From Curtobacterium luteum (lineage in GTDB: Bacteria; Actinomycetota; Actinomycetes; Actinomycetales; Microbacteriaceae), in contig NZ_BMOI01000002.1 of the NCBI RefSeq assembly GCF_014646995.1, positions 60,486 through 124,485 on the forward strand: DNA of 64,000 nucleotides. Reading direction: 5' to 3'. The notes under the pieces are model-generated. The model saw only the letters and a program-made list of their open reading frames with translations. It had not been told where the DNA came from and made no database searches. Positions within the stretch are counted from its first letter, which is position 1, and every line of letters starts with the position of its first letter. A program made the position numbers and the translations under genes. Below are positions 39,174 to 47,943 of this stretch, one piece after another.

Positions 39174-39700
39174 CCGTCCGCTTCCGGCTCGACACGCACC
39201 TCGCCTGTGCGCCCGAGCGGGCCTTCGCGCTGTCGCTCGACATCGGTGCGCACGAGCGGTCGCTCGCCTCGACGGGGGAACGGGCCGTCGGCGGCGTCAC
39301 GGCCGGCACGATCGGCCTCGGCGAGTCCGTGACGTTCCGCGCCCGCCACCTCGGGGTCGTCTGGCGGTTGACGAGTCGGATCGTCGTCCTGGGCCCACGC
39401 CGCCGGTTCCGGTGCGACGCGCCAGCGGCGGACCGGCCGTGCCGGCGGGGAGAGGCACCGCACCGGTTCGTCGACGAACAGGTGCGCGGTCCGTTCGCGC
39501 GTTTCCGGCACGAGCACCGCTTCGAGCGCGCCGGCACCGGCACCCGGATGCTCGACGACGTCGTGGTCACCGCGCCGTTCGGACCGCTCGGACGGCTGGC
39601 GGAGGTGGTCGTCCTCGGCCGCTACCTGCAGCGGCTGCTGACCGCGCGGAACACCGCGCTCGCTGCTGAGGCCGCCGCCGTCTCCGGCGCCGACGAGTGA
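39170..39700 (+). CDS. SRPBCC-fold (START-like) protein
   Basis: A 176-residue ligand-binding-fold protein: FRLDTHLACAPERAFALSLD at the start, GLGESVTFRARHLGVVWRLT in the middle, FARFRHEHRFERAGTGTRML and a C-terminal helix LGRYLQRLLTARNTALAAEA, the usual order for cyclase/dehydrase-like SRPBCC domains. The ligand is unknown. GTG 39170 overlaps the acetyltransferase stop (GTGA), so the pair is translationally coupled. Confidence 0.85.
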   Translation: MTVRFRLDTHLACAPERAFALSLDIGAHERSLASTGERAVGGVTAGTIGLGESVTFRARHLGVVWRLTSRIVVLGPRRRFRCDAPAADRPCRRGEAPHRFVDEQVRGPFARFRHEHRFERAGTGTRMLDDVVVTAPFGPLGRLAEVVVLGRYLQRLLTARNTALAAEAAAVSGADE

Positions 39701-39749
39701 CCGCGGTGGTCCGGTCGGGTGCGCGCCGGTACGAGCGGGCCCGTCGCCG

Positions 39750-40469
39750 TCAGATCGCGTGCGCGCCCAGGATCGCTCCGGCGGCGTAGGTCGCGGCGAG
39801 CGCCAGGGCCCCGCCGACCACCACGCGCACGGTCGCCCGGCCGCGCGGTGCACCGCCGAGCGTGGCCCCGGTGGCCCCGGTGGCCGCGAGCGCCACGAGC
39901 ACGGCGACGACCGTCACGAGGACCCGCACCGACTCGGGGGCGAGCAGCATGGCCAGGAACGGCAGCGCCGCCCCGGTGGTGAACGTCGCCGCGGACACCC
40001 AGGCCGCGCGCCACGGGCTGACCACCTCGTCCTCGGCGTCGCGCAGGGCGGCCTCGGCCCGGCGGGCCCGGACCTCCGGCCGCACGAGCTCGGCCGCGAC
40101 GGAGGACGCGACGTCCGGCGCGACGCCGAGCCCGCGGTAGTGCGCCGCGATGGTGTCGGCGTCCTCGGACTCGGCCTCGAGCTGCGCCTGCTGCGCGGCC
40201 TGCCCGGTGCGCTGGGCGTCGCGGGCACCGCTGACCGAGACGTACTCGCCGAGCGCCATCGAGACCGCACCCCCGACGAGGGCGGCGGTACCGGCGGCGA
40301 TGACCGGCCCGGTCCCCGCGCCCGCCCCGGCGACCCCGACGAGGACCGCGGCGACCGACACGATGCCGTCGTTCGCGCCGAGGAGTCCGGCACGGAGCCA
40401 GTTGAGCTTCGCGGCGCTCGTCGTGTCGTGATCGGTGGCGGGGAGCACGAGGTCGGTTGCGGTCGACAT
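39750..40469 (-). CDS. VIT1/CCC1-family iron/manganese transporter
   Basis: A 239-residue membrane protein with about five helices. LNWLRAGLLGANDGIVSVAA (about residues 22-41) and GAVSMALGEYVSVSGARDAQ (about 68-87) are the VIT motifs with metal-binding Asp, Met and Glu. A hydrophilic insert rich in Glu (about 90-145) corresponds to the cytoplasmic metal-binding domain. In bacteria, members export Fe(II) or Mn(II) or move it to storage. Two DtxR-like boxes lie 38-87 bp upstream, which supports an iron role. Confidence 0.9.
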   Translation of the reverse strand: MSTATDLVLPATDHDTTSAAKLNWLRAGLLGANDGIVSVAAVLVGVAGAGAGTGPVIAAGTAALVGGAVSMALGEYVSVSGARDAQRTGQAAQQAQLEAESEDADTIAAHYRGLGVAPDVASSVAAELVRPEVRARRAEAALRDAEDEVVSPWRAAWVSAATFTTGAALPFLAMLLAPESVRVLVTVVAVLVALAATGATGATLGGAPRGRATVRVVVGGALALAATYAAGAILGAHAI

Positions 40470-40506
40470 GCGATGAGCATGCCACCGTCCGGAACGGTCC
40501 GCCAGC

Positions 40507-40527
40507 AAGGTGAGGCTGCCCTGACCT
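40507..40527. promoter_or_regulatory. DtxR/IdeR-type iron box, proximal
   Basis: AAGGTGAGGCTGCCCTGACC and the following T match the pattern GGTnAGGnTnnCCTnACC, the inverted repeat bound by DtxR/IdeR. It lies 38 bp upstream of the VIT gene start. Confidence 0.75.
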
Positions 40528-40537
40528 GGGGTTTTGT

Positions 40538-40556
40538 GGTGAGGGCAGCCTTACCT
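40538..40556. promoter_or_regulatory. DtxR/IdeR-type iron box, distal
   Basis: GGTGAGGGCAGCCTTACCT; its complement AGGTAAGGCTGCCCTCACC has the same core as the proximal box. Centre-to-centre spacing is 30 bp, about three turns. The start of the VOC gene on the other strand is 96 bp away and could also be affected. Confidence 0.72.
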
Positions 40557-40651
40557 GAGCGGACCGACAGCGAGTGCGGCAAACCGCACCACATCCCGCA
40601 CCGGGTCCTGCACGCCCGGGCACCCGGTGGCCCCGGTGAGAGCATCCAAGG

Positions 40652-41221
40652 ATGAGCAGGGGAATCAGGATCGACCACGTGGGCGTCACGGTGCCGGACA
40701 TCGACGCTGCCACGGCCTTCTTCGCGGCGGCGCTCGACGCCGTCGTCCTCTACGACGTCCGGTGCCGCACCGAGGAGCCCCGCGGCTCCGCGGAAGTGCA
40801 CCGGTACCTCGGGATCCCGTCGACGATGGCCCAGGGAGCCATCCGGATGCTCGCACTCCCCGAGGGTCCGGGGCTGGAGCTGTTCGAGTACCTCGGCCCG
40901 GACCAGCGGTTCGCCGCGGCACCGTCGGACCTCGGGTGGCAGCACCTCGCGCTGTACGTCGACGACCTCGACGCCGCCCTGGACAAGGTCGAGCGGGCCG
41001 GGGGCCTGCGGAACTCCGATCCGCGGGAGCTCCGCGGCGTCGAGGCCGGCGAGGGCAACCGGTTCGTGTACACCCGCACGCCGTGGGGTTCGACCCTCGA
41101 GCTCGTGAGCTACCCGACGCCGCAGCCGTACCTCCTCACGGCGCCGCGGGCGAAGTGGGCCCCGTGGCCGACCCCGGCCGATGCGCTCCCGGAGCCCGTG
41201 GCGGCACCGATCCCCGGGTGA
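40652..41221 (+). CDS. VOC family protein (glyoxalase/dioxygenase fold)
   Basis: A 189-residue protein with two beta-alpha-beta-beta-beta modules. RIDHVGVTVPDIDAATAFFA (about residues 6-25) carries the first metal-type histidine and GWQHLALYVDDLDAALDKVE (about 93-112) the second; PWGSTLELVSYPTPQPYL (about 142-159) carries the Glu. This set (H, H, E) fits a metal-dependent lyase, epimerase or dioxygenase. The substrate is unknown. It may share the iron-box promoter region with the VIT gene. Confidence 0.88.
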   Translation: MSRGIRIDHVGVTVPDIDAATAFFAAALDAVVLYDVRCRTEEPRGSAEVHRYLGIPSTMAQGAIRMLALPEGPGLELFEYLGPDQRFAAAPSDLGWQHLALYVDDLDAALDKVERAGGLRNSDPRELRGVEAGEGNRFVYTRTPWGSTLELVSYPTPQPYLLTAPRAKWAPWPTPADALPEPVAAPIPG

Positions 41222-41243
41222 CCGGGCAGCGTTCGGGCCCCGG

Positions 41244-41849
41244 TCAGTCGCCGACGGTCACCCAGGCCCGCGTCGGCCGGCCGGACAACGGGTGTGCGAA
41301 CGGCTCGCCCCAGGGCCGGAACCCGGCACTGCGGTAGAGGCCGAGCGCCGGGGCATTGTCCTCGAGTGCGTGCAGCACGCACCGGGCGTGCCCGGACCGT
41401 GGTGCGGCGTCGACCGCGGCGCGCAGGAGGTCCCGTCCGAGGCCGTGTCCCTGCGCACGCGGGTGGACCGCCAGCAGCGACAGGTAGGCGGCGTCCTCCG
41501 GGTCCTCCGGACCCCCGGTCCCCGGCGCCGTCACGAGGGCGAAGCCCGCGACCCCCGCGGCCCCCGGGAGGGCGAAGCCCGCGGCCCCCGCTGCCCCCGC
41601 GCGGGCGAAGCCCGCGACCTCCGCGACCCCCGCGGCCCCAGCGGCGCCCGGCGCATCCCCCGGACCTCCCGGCTCCGCCGCGACGACGAGCGCCACCCGC
41701 GGCTCCGCGAACTTCGCGAGCGCCCGGGCCCGGACCGCGTCGGACTCCGGCATGGCGTCCCGCACGCTGACCGCGGCGACCCAGAGGTCGACGCAGGCAG
41801 CGGCCTCGTCCTCCGACGCGGCACGCACGACGAAGGACGATCCGATCAC
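41244..41849 (-). CDS. GNAT N-acetyltransferase with an 11-residue repeat expansion
   Basis: A 201-residue acetyltransferase. Residues 1-58 form the first GNAT strands; SLLAVHPRAQGHGLGRDLLR (about 124-143) is the acetyl-CoA loop and helix; LHALEDNAPALGLYRSAGFR the C-terminal part. Between them, residues about 61-112 are an Ala/Gly-rich stretch containing three 11-residue repeats (AGFARAGAAGA, AGFALPGAAGV, AGFALVTAPGT) that appear to multiply the beta-4 strand. The fold outside the insert is normal. GTG 41849 is the start. Function is unknown. Confidence 0.85.
   Translation of the reverse strand: MIGSSFVVRAASEDEAAACVDLWVAAVSVRDAMPESDAVRARALAKFAEPRVALVVAAEPGGPGDAPGAAGAAGVAEVAGFARAGAAGAAGFALPGAAGVAGFALVTAPGTGGPEDPEDAAYLSLLAVHPRAQGHGLGRDLLRAAVDAAPRSGHARCVLHALEDNAPALGLYRSAGFRPWGEPFAHPLSGRPTRAWVTVGD
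41538..41640. repeat. In-frame 33-bp coding repeat (3 copies)
   Basis: GGCGAAGCCCGCG recurs at 41538, 41571 and 41604, period 33 bp, inside the acetyltransferase gene. It encodes the three 11-residue units. The period keeps the reading frame, so copy number could vary without breaking the gene. Confidence 0.85.
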
Positions 41850-41853
41850 GCCG

Positions 41854-43257
41854 TCAGCCTACGACCGCCTGCTGACCGATCCGGTAGCCGGCACCGCGGT
41901 GCTCCCCGGGCAGCCGGTCCCCGCGGCCGTGCAGCTTGTGCCGCAGCGATCCCGGCGTGTACTCCGTCGGGTAGACACCGCGCGCCCGCAGCTCGGGGAC
42001 GACGAACTCGATGACGTCCTCCCAGGTCCCGGGTGTCACGGCGTAGGCGAGGTTGAAGCCGTCGACGTCGGTCTGCTCCTGGATCTCCTGGAGGCGGTCC
42101 GCGATGGTCGCACCCGAACCGACCTCGACCGGCCCGAGTCCGCCGATCGCCGTGTGCCGGGCGAGGTCGCGGATCGTCCACTTCGATCCGTCGGACCCGG
42201 TGGCCGCGGAGATGTTCGCCGCCGCGGACTGGATCGCGTTCGACTCGACGTCGCCGAGCGGCTCGTCGAGGTCCCACTGCGACAGGTCGACGCCCATCCA
42301 CCCGGAGTTCAGCACGAGGGCGCCCTCCTCCGAGGCGTAGGACAGGTAGTCCTCGTACTTCGCGCGCGCGGCCTCGTCGGTGGCGTCCGTGATCACCGTG
42401 AGCAGCGAGTAGACGCGAGCGGCGTACCGGTCGCGACCAGCTGCCTCCAGGGCGTCCCGGATCTTCGTGACGGTCGCTGCCAACTGCGGCAGGGTCGGGG
42501 CGCCGACGAAGACGGCCTCGGCGTTCTCGGCCGCGAAGCGGACACCGCGCGGCGATGCCCCGGCCTGGTAGATGACGGGCGTGCGCTGCACGGACGGCTC
42601 GGACAGGTGGATGCCCGGGACGTCGAAGTGGCGCCCGTGGTGCTCGATGGGGTGCACCTTGGTCGGGTCGGTGAAGACCCCGGTCTCGCGGTCCTCGACG
42701 ACCGCGTCGTCCTCCCAGGAGCCCTCCCAGAGCTTGTAGAGGACCTCGAGGTACTCGTCGGCGACGTCGTAGCGGTCGTCGTGCGACAGCTGGTCCGTCT
42801 GCCCCATGTTGCGCGCGGCGCTCGGCAGGTACCCGGTGACGACGTTCCAGCCGACGCGCCCCTTGGTGAGGTGGTCGAGCGTCGACATGCGCCGGGCGAA
42901 CGGGTACGGGTGCTCGTACGCGGTCCCGGCGGTGATGCCGAACCCGAGGTGCTCCGTGACGGCGGCCATCGCGGACACGAGCAGGATCGGGTCGTTCACG
43001 GGCACCTGGGACCCGGTCCGGAGCGCCGACTCGTTCGAGCCACCGTAGACGTCGTACGTCCCGAGGACGTCGGCGATGAAGATGCCGTCGAAGGCACCGA
43101 CCTCGAGCGTCTGCGCCAGGGAGGTCCAGTACGACAGGTCGTTGTAGTGCCGCGAGCGGTCGCGGGGGTGGCGCCACAGCCCGGAGGACTGGTGCGCGAC
43201 GCAGTTCATGTCGAACGCGTTGAAGCGGATCTGCCGGGGAGCGTCGTCGGTCGTCAC
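41854..43257 (-). CDS. NtaA/SnaA/DszA-family FMN-dependent monooxygenase
   Basis: A 467-residue luciferase-like monooxygenase that uses FMNH2 from a separate reductase. Blocks: IRFNAFDMNCVAHQSSGLWR (about residues 9-28), GAFDGIFIADVLGTYDVYGG (about 53-72), GRVGWNVVTGYLPSAARNMG (about 132-151), HRHFDVPGIHLSEPSVQRTP-like segment HGRHFDVPGIHLSEP, and QAGASPRGVRFAAENAEAVF. Relatives oxidise nitrilotriacetate, pristinamycin IIA, dibenzothiophene sulfone or small sulfur compounds. Divergent from an AraC regulator 191 bp away that may control it. The last 5 bp gap to the acetyltransferase start suggests co-transcription. Confidence 0.92.
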   Translation of the reverse strand: MTTDDAPRQIRFNAFDMNCVAHQSSGLWRHPRDRSRHYNDLSYWTSLAQTLEVGAFDGIFIADVLGTYDVYGGSNESALRTGSQVPVNDPILLVSAMAAVTEHLGFGITAGTAYEHPYPFARRMSTLDHLTKGRVGWNVVTGYLPSAARNMGQTDQLSHDDRYDVADEYLEVLYKLWEGSWEDDAVVEDRETGVFTDPTKVHPIEHHGRHFDVPGIHLSEPSVQRTPVIYQAGASPRGVRFAAENAEAVFVGAPTLPQLAATVTKIRDALEAAGRDRYAARVYSLLTVITDATDEAARAKYEDYLSYASEEGALVLNSGWMGVDLSQWDLDEPLGDVESNAIQSAAANISAATGSDGSKWTIRDLARHTAIGGLGPVEVGSGATIADRLQEIQEQTDVDGFNLAYAVTPGTWEDVIEFVVPELRARGVYPTEYTPGSLRHKLHGRGDRLPGEHRGAGYRIGQQAVVG

Positions 43258-43448
43258 GGACGCGACGCTACGGGCGCCGAGCGGCGACCGCCACGCGCGT
43301 TGCGTCGTGTGACGTCCGGCCGGGAGGCCCGGGGCGCGGTCCGCTGTGCGGCCTGCGGTCGGACTGCGCTCGCCACGGGCGCGGGGCGCCGGTCCGCGCA
43401 CGGCGCGCTTCCTGAGCGCGACGACGCCATCCACGGCAGGATGCAAGG

Positions 43449-44405
43449 GTGTCCCAGTCCATGCAGCGCACCCGGTGGTCCGCGACGACCCGCGACCCGA
43501 CGCAGGCGGCCGAGCAGCTGCTCGGGCTGCCCGACCTGCGACGGGCGGACGTCGACACGGGTGCCGAGGAGTTCACGTTCGACGTGCGCCGCCGTGGCAC
43601 GGACCTGCTCTCGCTCTGGTCGTCCGCCTCGACGGGCGACGTGCGCGGCGAGGTCGTCGCGGACACCGCGATGGTCCTGTTCTGGTTGAAGTCCGGCAGC
43701 GGCTCGGTGGACGACGACCACGACGTCCCCACCGGACGGCCGTCGCTCTTCCGGCACGACCCGCAGCACGTGCGGTGGACGGGCTACGAGCTCGACCTCA
43801 TCCGCATCGACCGCCGCACCGTCGAGGAGGTCGCGGCGGAGCGCGGCGCGTGGCGTCCCGGTCCGCTCGAGTTCCAACCGCACCACATCCCGGAGGGGCC
43901 GGAACTGGCGGCGTTCTGGCTGATGGTGCGCGCCGTCGCCGCCGAGGTGCTCCGCGGGCCGACCGTCGTGCCCGAGTCCCGGGAGCGCGAGCTCACCCGG
44001 TTCGCCGCCGGTGGGCTGCTGACCGCGATCCCGCACTGGCCGATCGGCGAGCACGGACCGCCCCCGACCGCCGCCGCGGCCCGCTTCGCCCGCGCCGAGG
44101 GCTTCCTGCTCGAGCACGCGACGGAGCCGATCTCGGTGGAGGACGTGGCCGAGGCCGCCGGACTGAGCATCCGGGGCCTGCAGGAGGCGTTCCGGCGACA
44201 CCACGGCGTCACACCGACGACGTACCTCCGTCGCATCCGCCTGCTGCTCGCCCGGGAGCAGCTCGAGTCGGGCGAGGCGGCGAGCGTCGGGGACGTCGCT
44301 CGCGCCGTCGGGTTCGGCCACCTCGGTCGCTTCGCGAGCAGCTACCGCGCGGAGTTCGGCGAGCTGCCGCGCGAGACGTGGTCGGCCTCGCGGCGCGGTC
44401 GCTGA
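43449..44405 (+). CDS. AraC-family transcriptional regulator
   Basis: A 318-residue regulator with a beta-rich N-terminal sensor (about residues 1-190) and two C-terminal helix-turn-helix motifs (EPISVEDVAEAAGLSIRGLQ at about 225-244; SVGDVARAVGFGHLGRFASS at about 275-294). The end FGELPRETW is shared with a second AraC protein at 55298-56338, so the two are paralogues. The gene is divergent from the NtaA-type monooxygenase, the most likely target. GTG 43449 is the start; the protein resembles the AraC-binding-like (ripA/feaR-type) group. Confidence 0.92.
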   Translation: MSQSMQRTRWSATTRDPTQAAEQLLGLPDLRRADVDTGAEEFTFDVRRRGTDLLSLWSSASTGDVRGEVVADTAMVLFWLKSGSGSVDDDHDVPTGRPSLFRHDPQHVRWTGYELDLIRIDRRTVEEVAAERGAWRPGPLEFQPHHIPEGPELAAFWLMVRAVAAEVLRGPTVVPESRERELTRFAAGGLLTAIPHWPIGEHGPPPTAAAARFARAEGFLLEHATEPISVEDVAEAAGLSIRGLQEAFRRHHGVTPTTYLRRIRLLLAREQLESGEAASVGDVARAVGFGHLGRFASSYRAEFGELPRETWSASRRGR

Positions 44406-44414
44406 CCGGTCGGG

Positions 44415-46216
<1,802 letters not shown>

Positions 46217-46269
46217 TCAATCGTGGTCGTTGTTCCCGTCGGCGTCCAGTCGGACCCCCGTGGACGCCG

Positions 46270-46482
46270 CTACTCGTTGCCGATGTGCTTGTCCACGTTG
46301 TCCCGGGCGCCGTCGATCTTGTCGTCGAACTTGCCCCCGGTGGCCTTCTTGACCGCGTCGGCCACGCCGTCGAGCACCTTGTCGCTGACGTTCTCGGCCT
46401 GCTCGCTCTTCAGGGCGTCCTGCACCTTGCCGTCCTGCAGGAACTGCTGTGCCTTCTTGGTGATGTCGTCGAACCCGGCCAT
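46270..46482 (-). CDS. MT0933/Rv0909-like antitoxin-family protein
   Basis: A 70-residue acidic, helical protein: MAGFDDITKKAQQFLQDGKV, ENVSDKVLDGVADAVKKATG and GKFDDKIDGARDNVDKHIGN. The KKATGGKFDDKIDGARD segment matches the small family named after the M. tuberculosis antitoxin Rv0909. In mycobacteria it pairs with an adjacent Rv0910-type toxin, but here there is no obvious partner, so toxin neutralisation is doubtful. GGGAGGAG before ATG 46482 is a very strong ribosome site, suggesting an abundant protein. Confidence 0.82.
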   Translation of the reverse strand: MAGFDDITKKAQQFLQDGKVQDALKSEQAENVSDKVLDGVADAVKKATGGKFDDKIDGARDNVDKHIGNE

Positions 46483-46574
46483 GAACGGCTCCTCCCTCGG
46501 GCGGGACCGGTCTGCCCCGCGTGCCGCCGATGGTAGGCCCGGAGGCGGTCCGGTGTCCGCGCCCCCGGGATCGG

Positions 46575-47912
46575 TCAGGCCATCTGGGCGCTGCGACGAC
46601 GGGCGAGCACGTACGACACGGCGACGGACCCGGCGATGGCGAGCAGCGCGGGGACGAGGATGTCCGTGCCCTGCTGGGTGAACTCGAGCACGAGCACGAG
46701 GGCGGTGAAGGGGGCGCGCATCGTCGTCGCGAGGAACGCCGCGGCACCGACGAACGCGAAGGCGGCGAGGGACGACGAGTCGACCGGCCAGAGCAGGAGC
46801 CAGAGCCCACCGAGTCCGCCGCCGACGGCCGACCCGATCGCGATGGACGGCGTGAGCGTGCCGCCGACCGCGCCGGCGCCGATCGTGACGGCGGTGGTCG
46901 CGGTCTTCGCGATCCCGAGTACCAGCAGGAGCAGGATCGGCGCGAGTCCGACCACGGCGGCGTCGTCGAGGGAGGCGTTCATCGCCACCACGCCGAGCGC
47001 CCGGCCGTTGCCGAGGACCTCGGGGAACCACACCGCGACGAGCCCCACGAGCGCGAACGCCACGGGGAGCACGACGAGGAGGTGCCAGCCCTTCGGCGCG
47101 ATGGCCTGCAGCCGGTTCGTGAGCTTGACGAAGCCGACCCCGGCGAAGCCGAGCACCGGCCCGACGATCACCGACCAGACGAGCAGCGACTCGGACATCG
47201 GCATCGACGGCACGTGGTAGAGCACCTCGTCGGGGATCACGAGCCGAGCGGTGAACGCGGCGATCGCACTCGTGGCGAACGCCGGCACCGCCGTGGCGAA
47301 CGTGAGCTCCCCGAGCAGGACCTCGACGGCGAACAGGGCACCCCCGAGCGGCACGTCGTACACCGCTGCGAGACCGGCCGCCGCGCCGCACGCGACGAGG
47401 ATGCGCGTCTCGCGGGGCGAGAGCCCGGCGCGCACGGTGACGACCTGGGCGAGCCAGGCCCCGATCTCGCGCGGCGCGACCTCCTTGCCGATCGAGCCGC
47501 CGAGGCCGACCGCCAGGATCTGCACGCCGGCGTTCGCCACGGTCGAGACCGCGGGCATCCGCTTGCCGGCGACCGCCGCGGTCACCGCCACCGTCCGCTT
47601 CGCCCACCGCCGGAGCGCCCACCACGCGACGGCGGTGAGCACGCCCGCCGCGGCGACCGCCAGGAACCGCGCCCACCCGGACTCGGCGTCGGCCGCCTCG
47701 AGGTGGCCGCCGTAGGGGAACCCGAACGCGACGAACTGGATGAGCTGCAGCGCGAGCCACACCGCGGTCCCGGCGACGCCGCCCGCCACGCCGACGAGGG
47801 CGGTGACGACGGCGATGCGGATCGCGCGTGCGGAGGTCAGGTGGCCGGTGGGGGCGGCCCGGCCGGGGGCGACGGCATGACCGGTGGGCGTGGCGGGACC
47901 GGTGCGCGGCAT
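46575..47912 (-). CDS. ClC-family chloride channel/antiporter
   Basis: A 445-residue membrane protein with about 11-12 hydrophobic helices. LAVGLGGSIGKEVAPREIGA (about residues 116-135) contains the gating-glutamate loop (G-K-E in place of G-R-E-G-P), LAAVYDVPLGGALFAVEVLL (about 158-177) the inner-helix motif and GAGAVGGTLTPSIAIGSAVG (about 327-346) the anion-binding GxxxTP loop. The external glutamate is kept, which favours proton/chloride exchange. No C-terminal CBS domains. ATG 47912 is the start. Confidence 0.92.
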   Translation of the reverse strand: MPRTGPATPTGHAVAPGRAAPTGHLTSARAIRIAVVTALVGVAGGVAGTAVWLALQLIQFVAFGFPYGGHLEAADAESGWARFLAVAAAGVLTAVAWWALRRWAKRTVAVTAAVAGKRMPAVSTVANAGVQILAVGLGGSIGKEVAPREIGAWLAQVVTVRAGLSPRETRILVACGAAAGLAAVYDVPLGGALFAVEVLLGELTFATAVPAFATSAIAAFTARLVIPDEVLYHVPSMPMSESLLVWSVIVGPVLGFAGVGFVKLTNRLQAIAPKGWHLLVVLPVAFALVGLVAVWFPEVLGNGRALGVVAMNASLDDAAVVGLAPILLLLVLGIAKTATTAVTIGAGAVGGTLTPSIAIGSAVGGGLGGLWLLLWPVDSSSLAAFAFVGAAAFLATTMRAPFTALVLVLEFTQQGTDILVPALLAIAGSVAVSYVLARRRSAQMA

Positions 47913-47943
47913 GGCGTCGAGCCTACCGAGCACCGGTCGCGCG

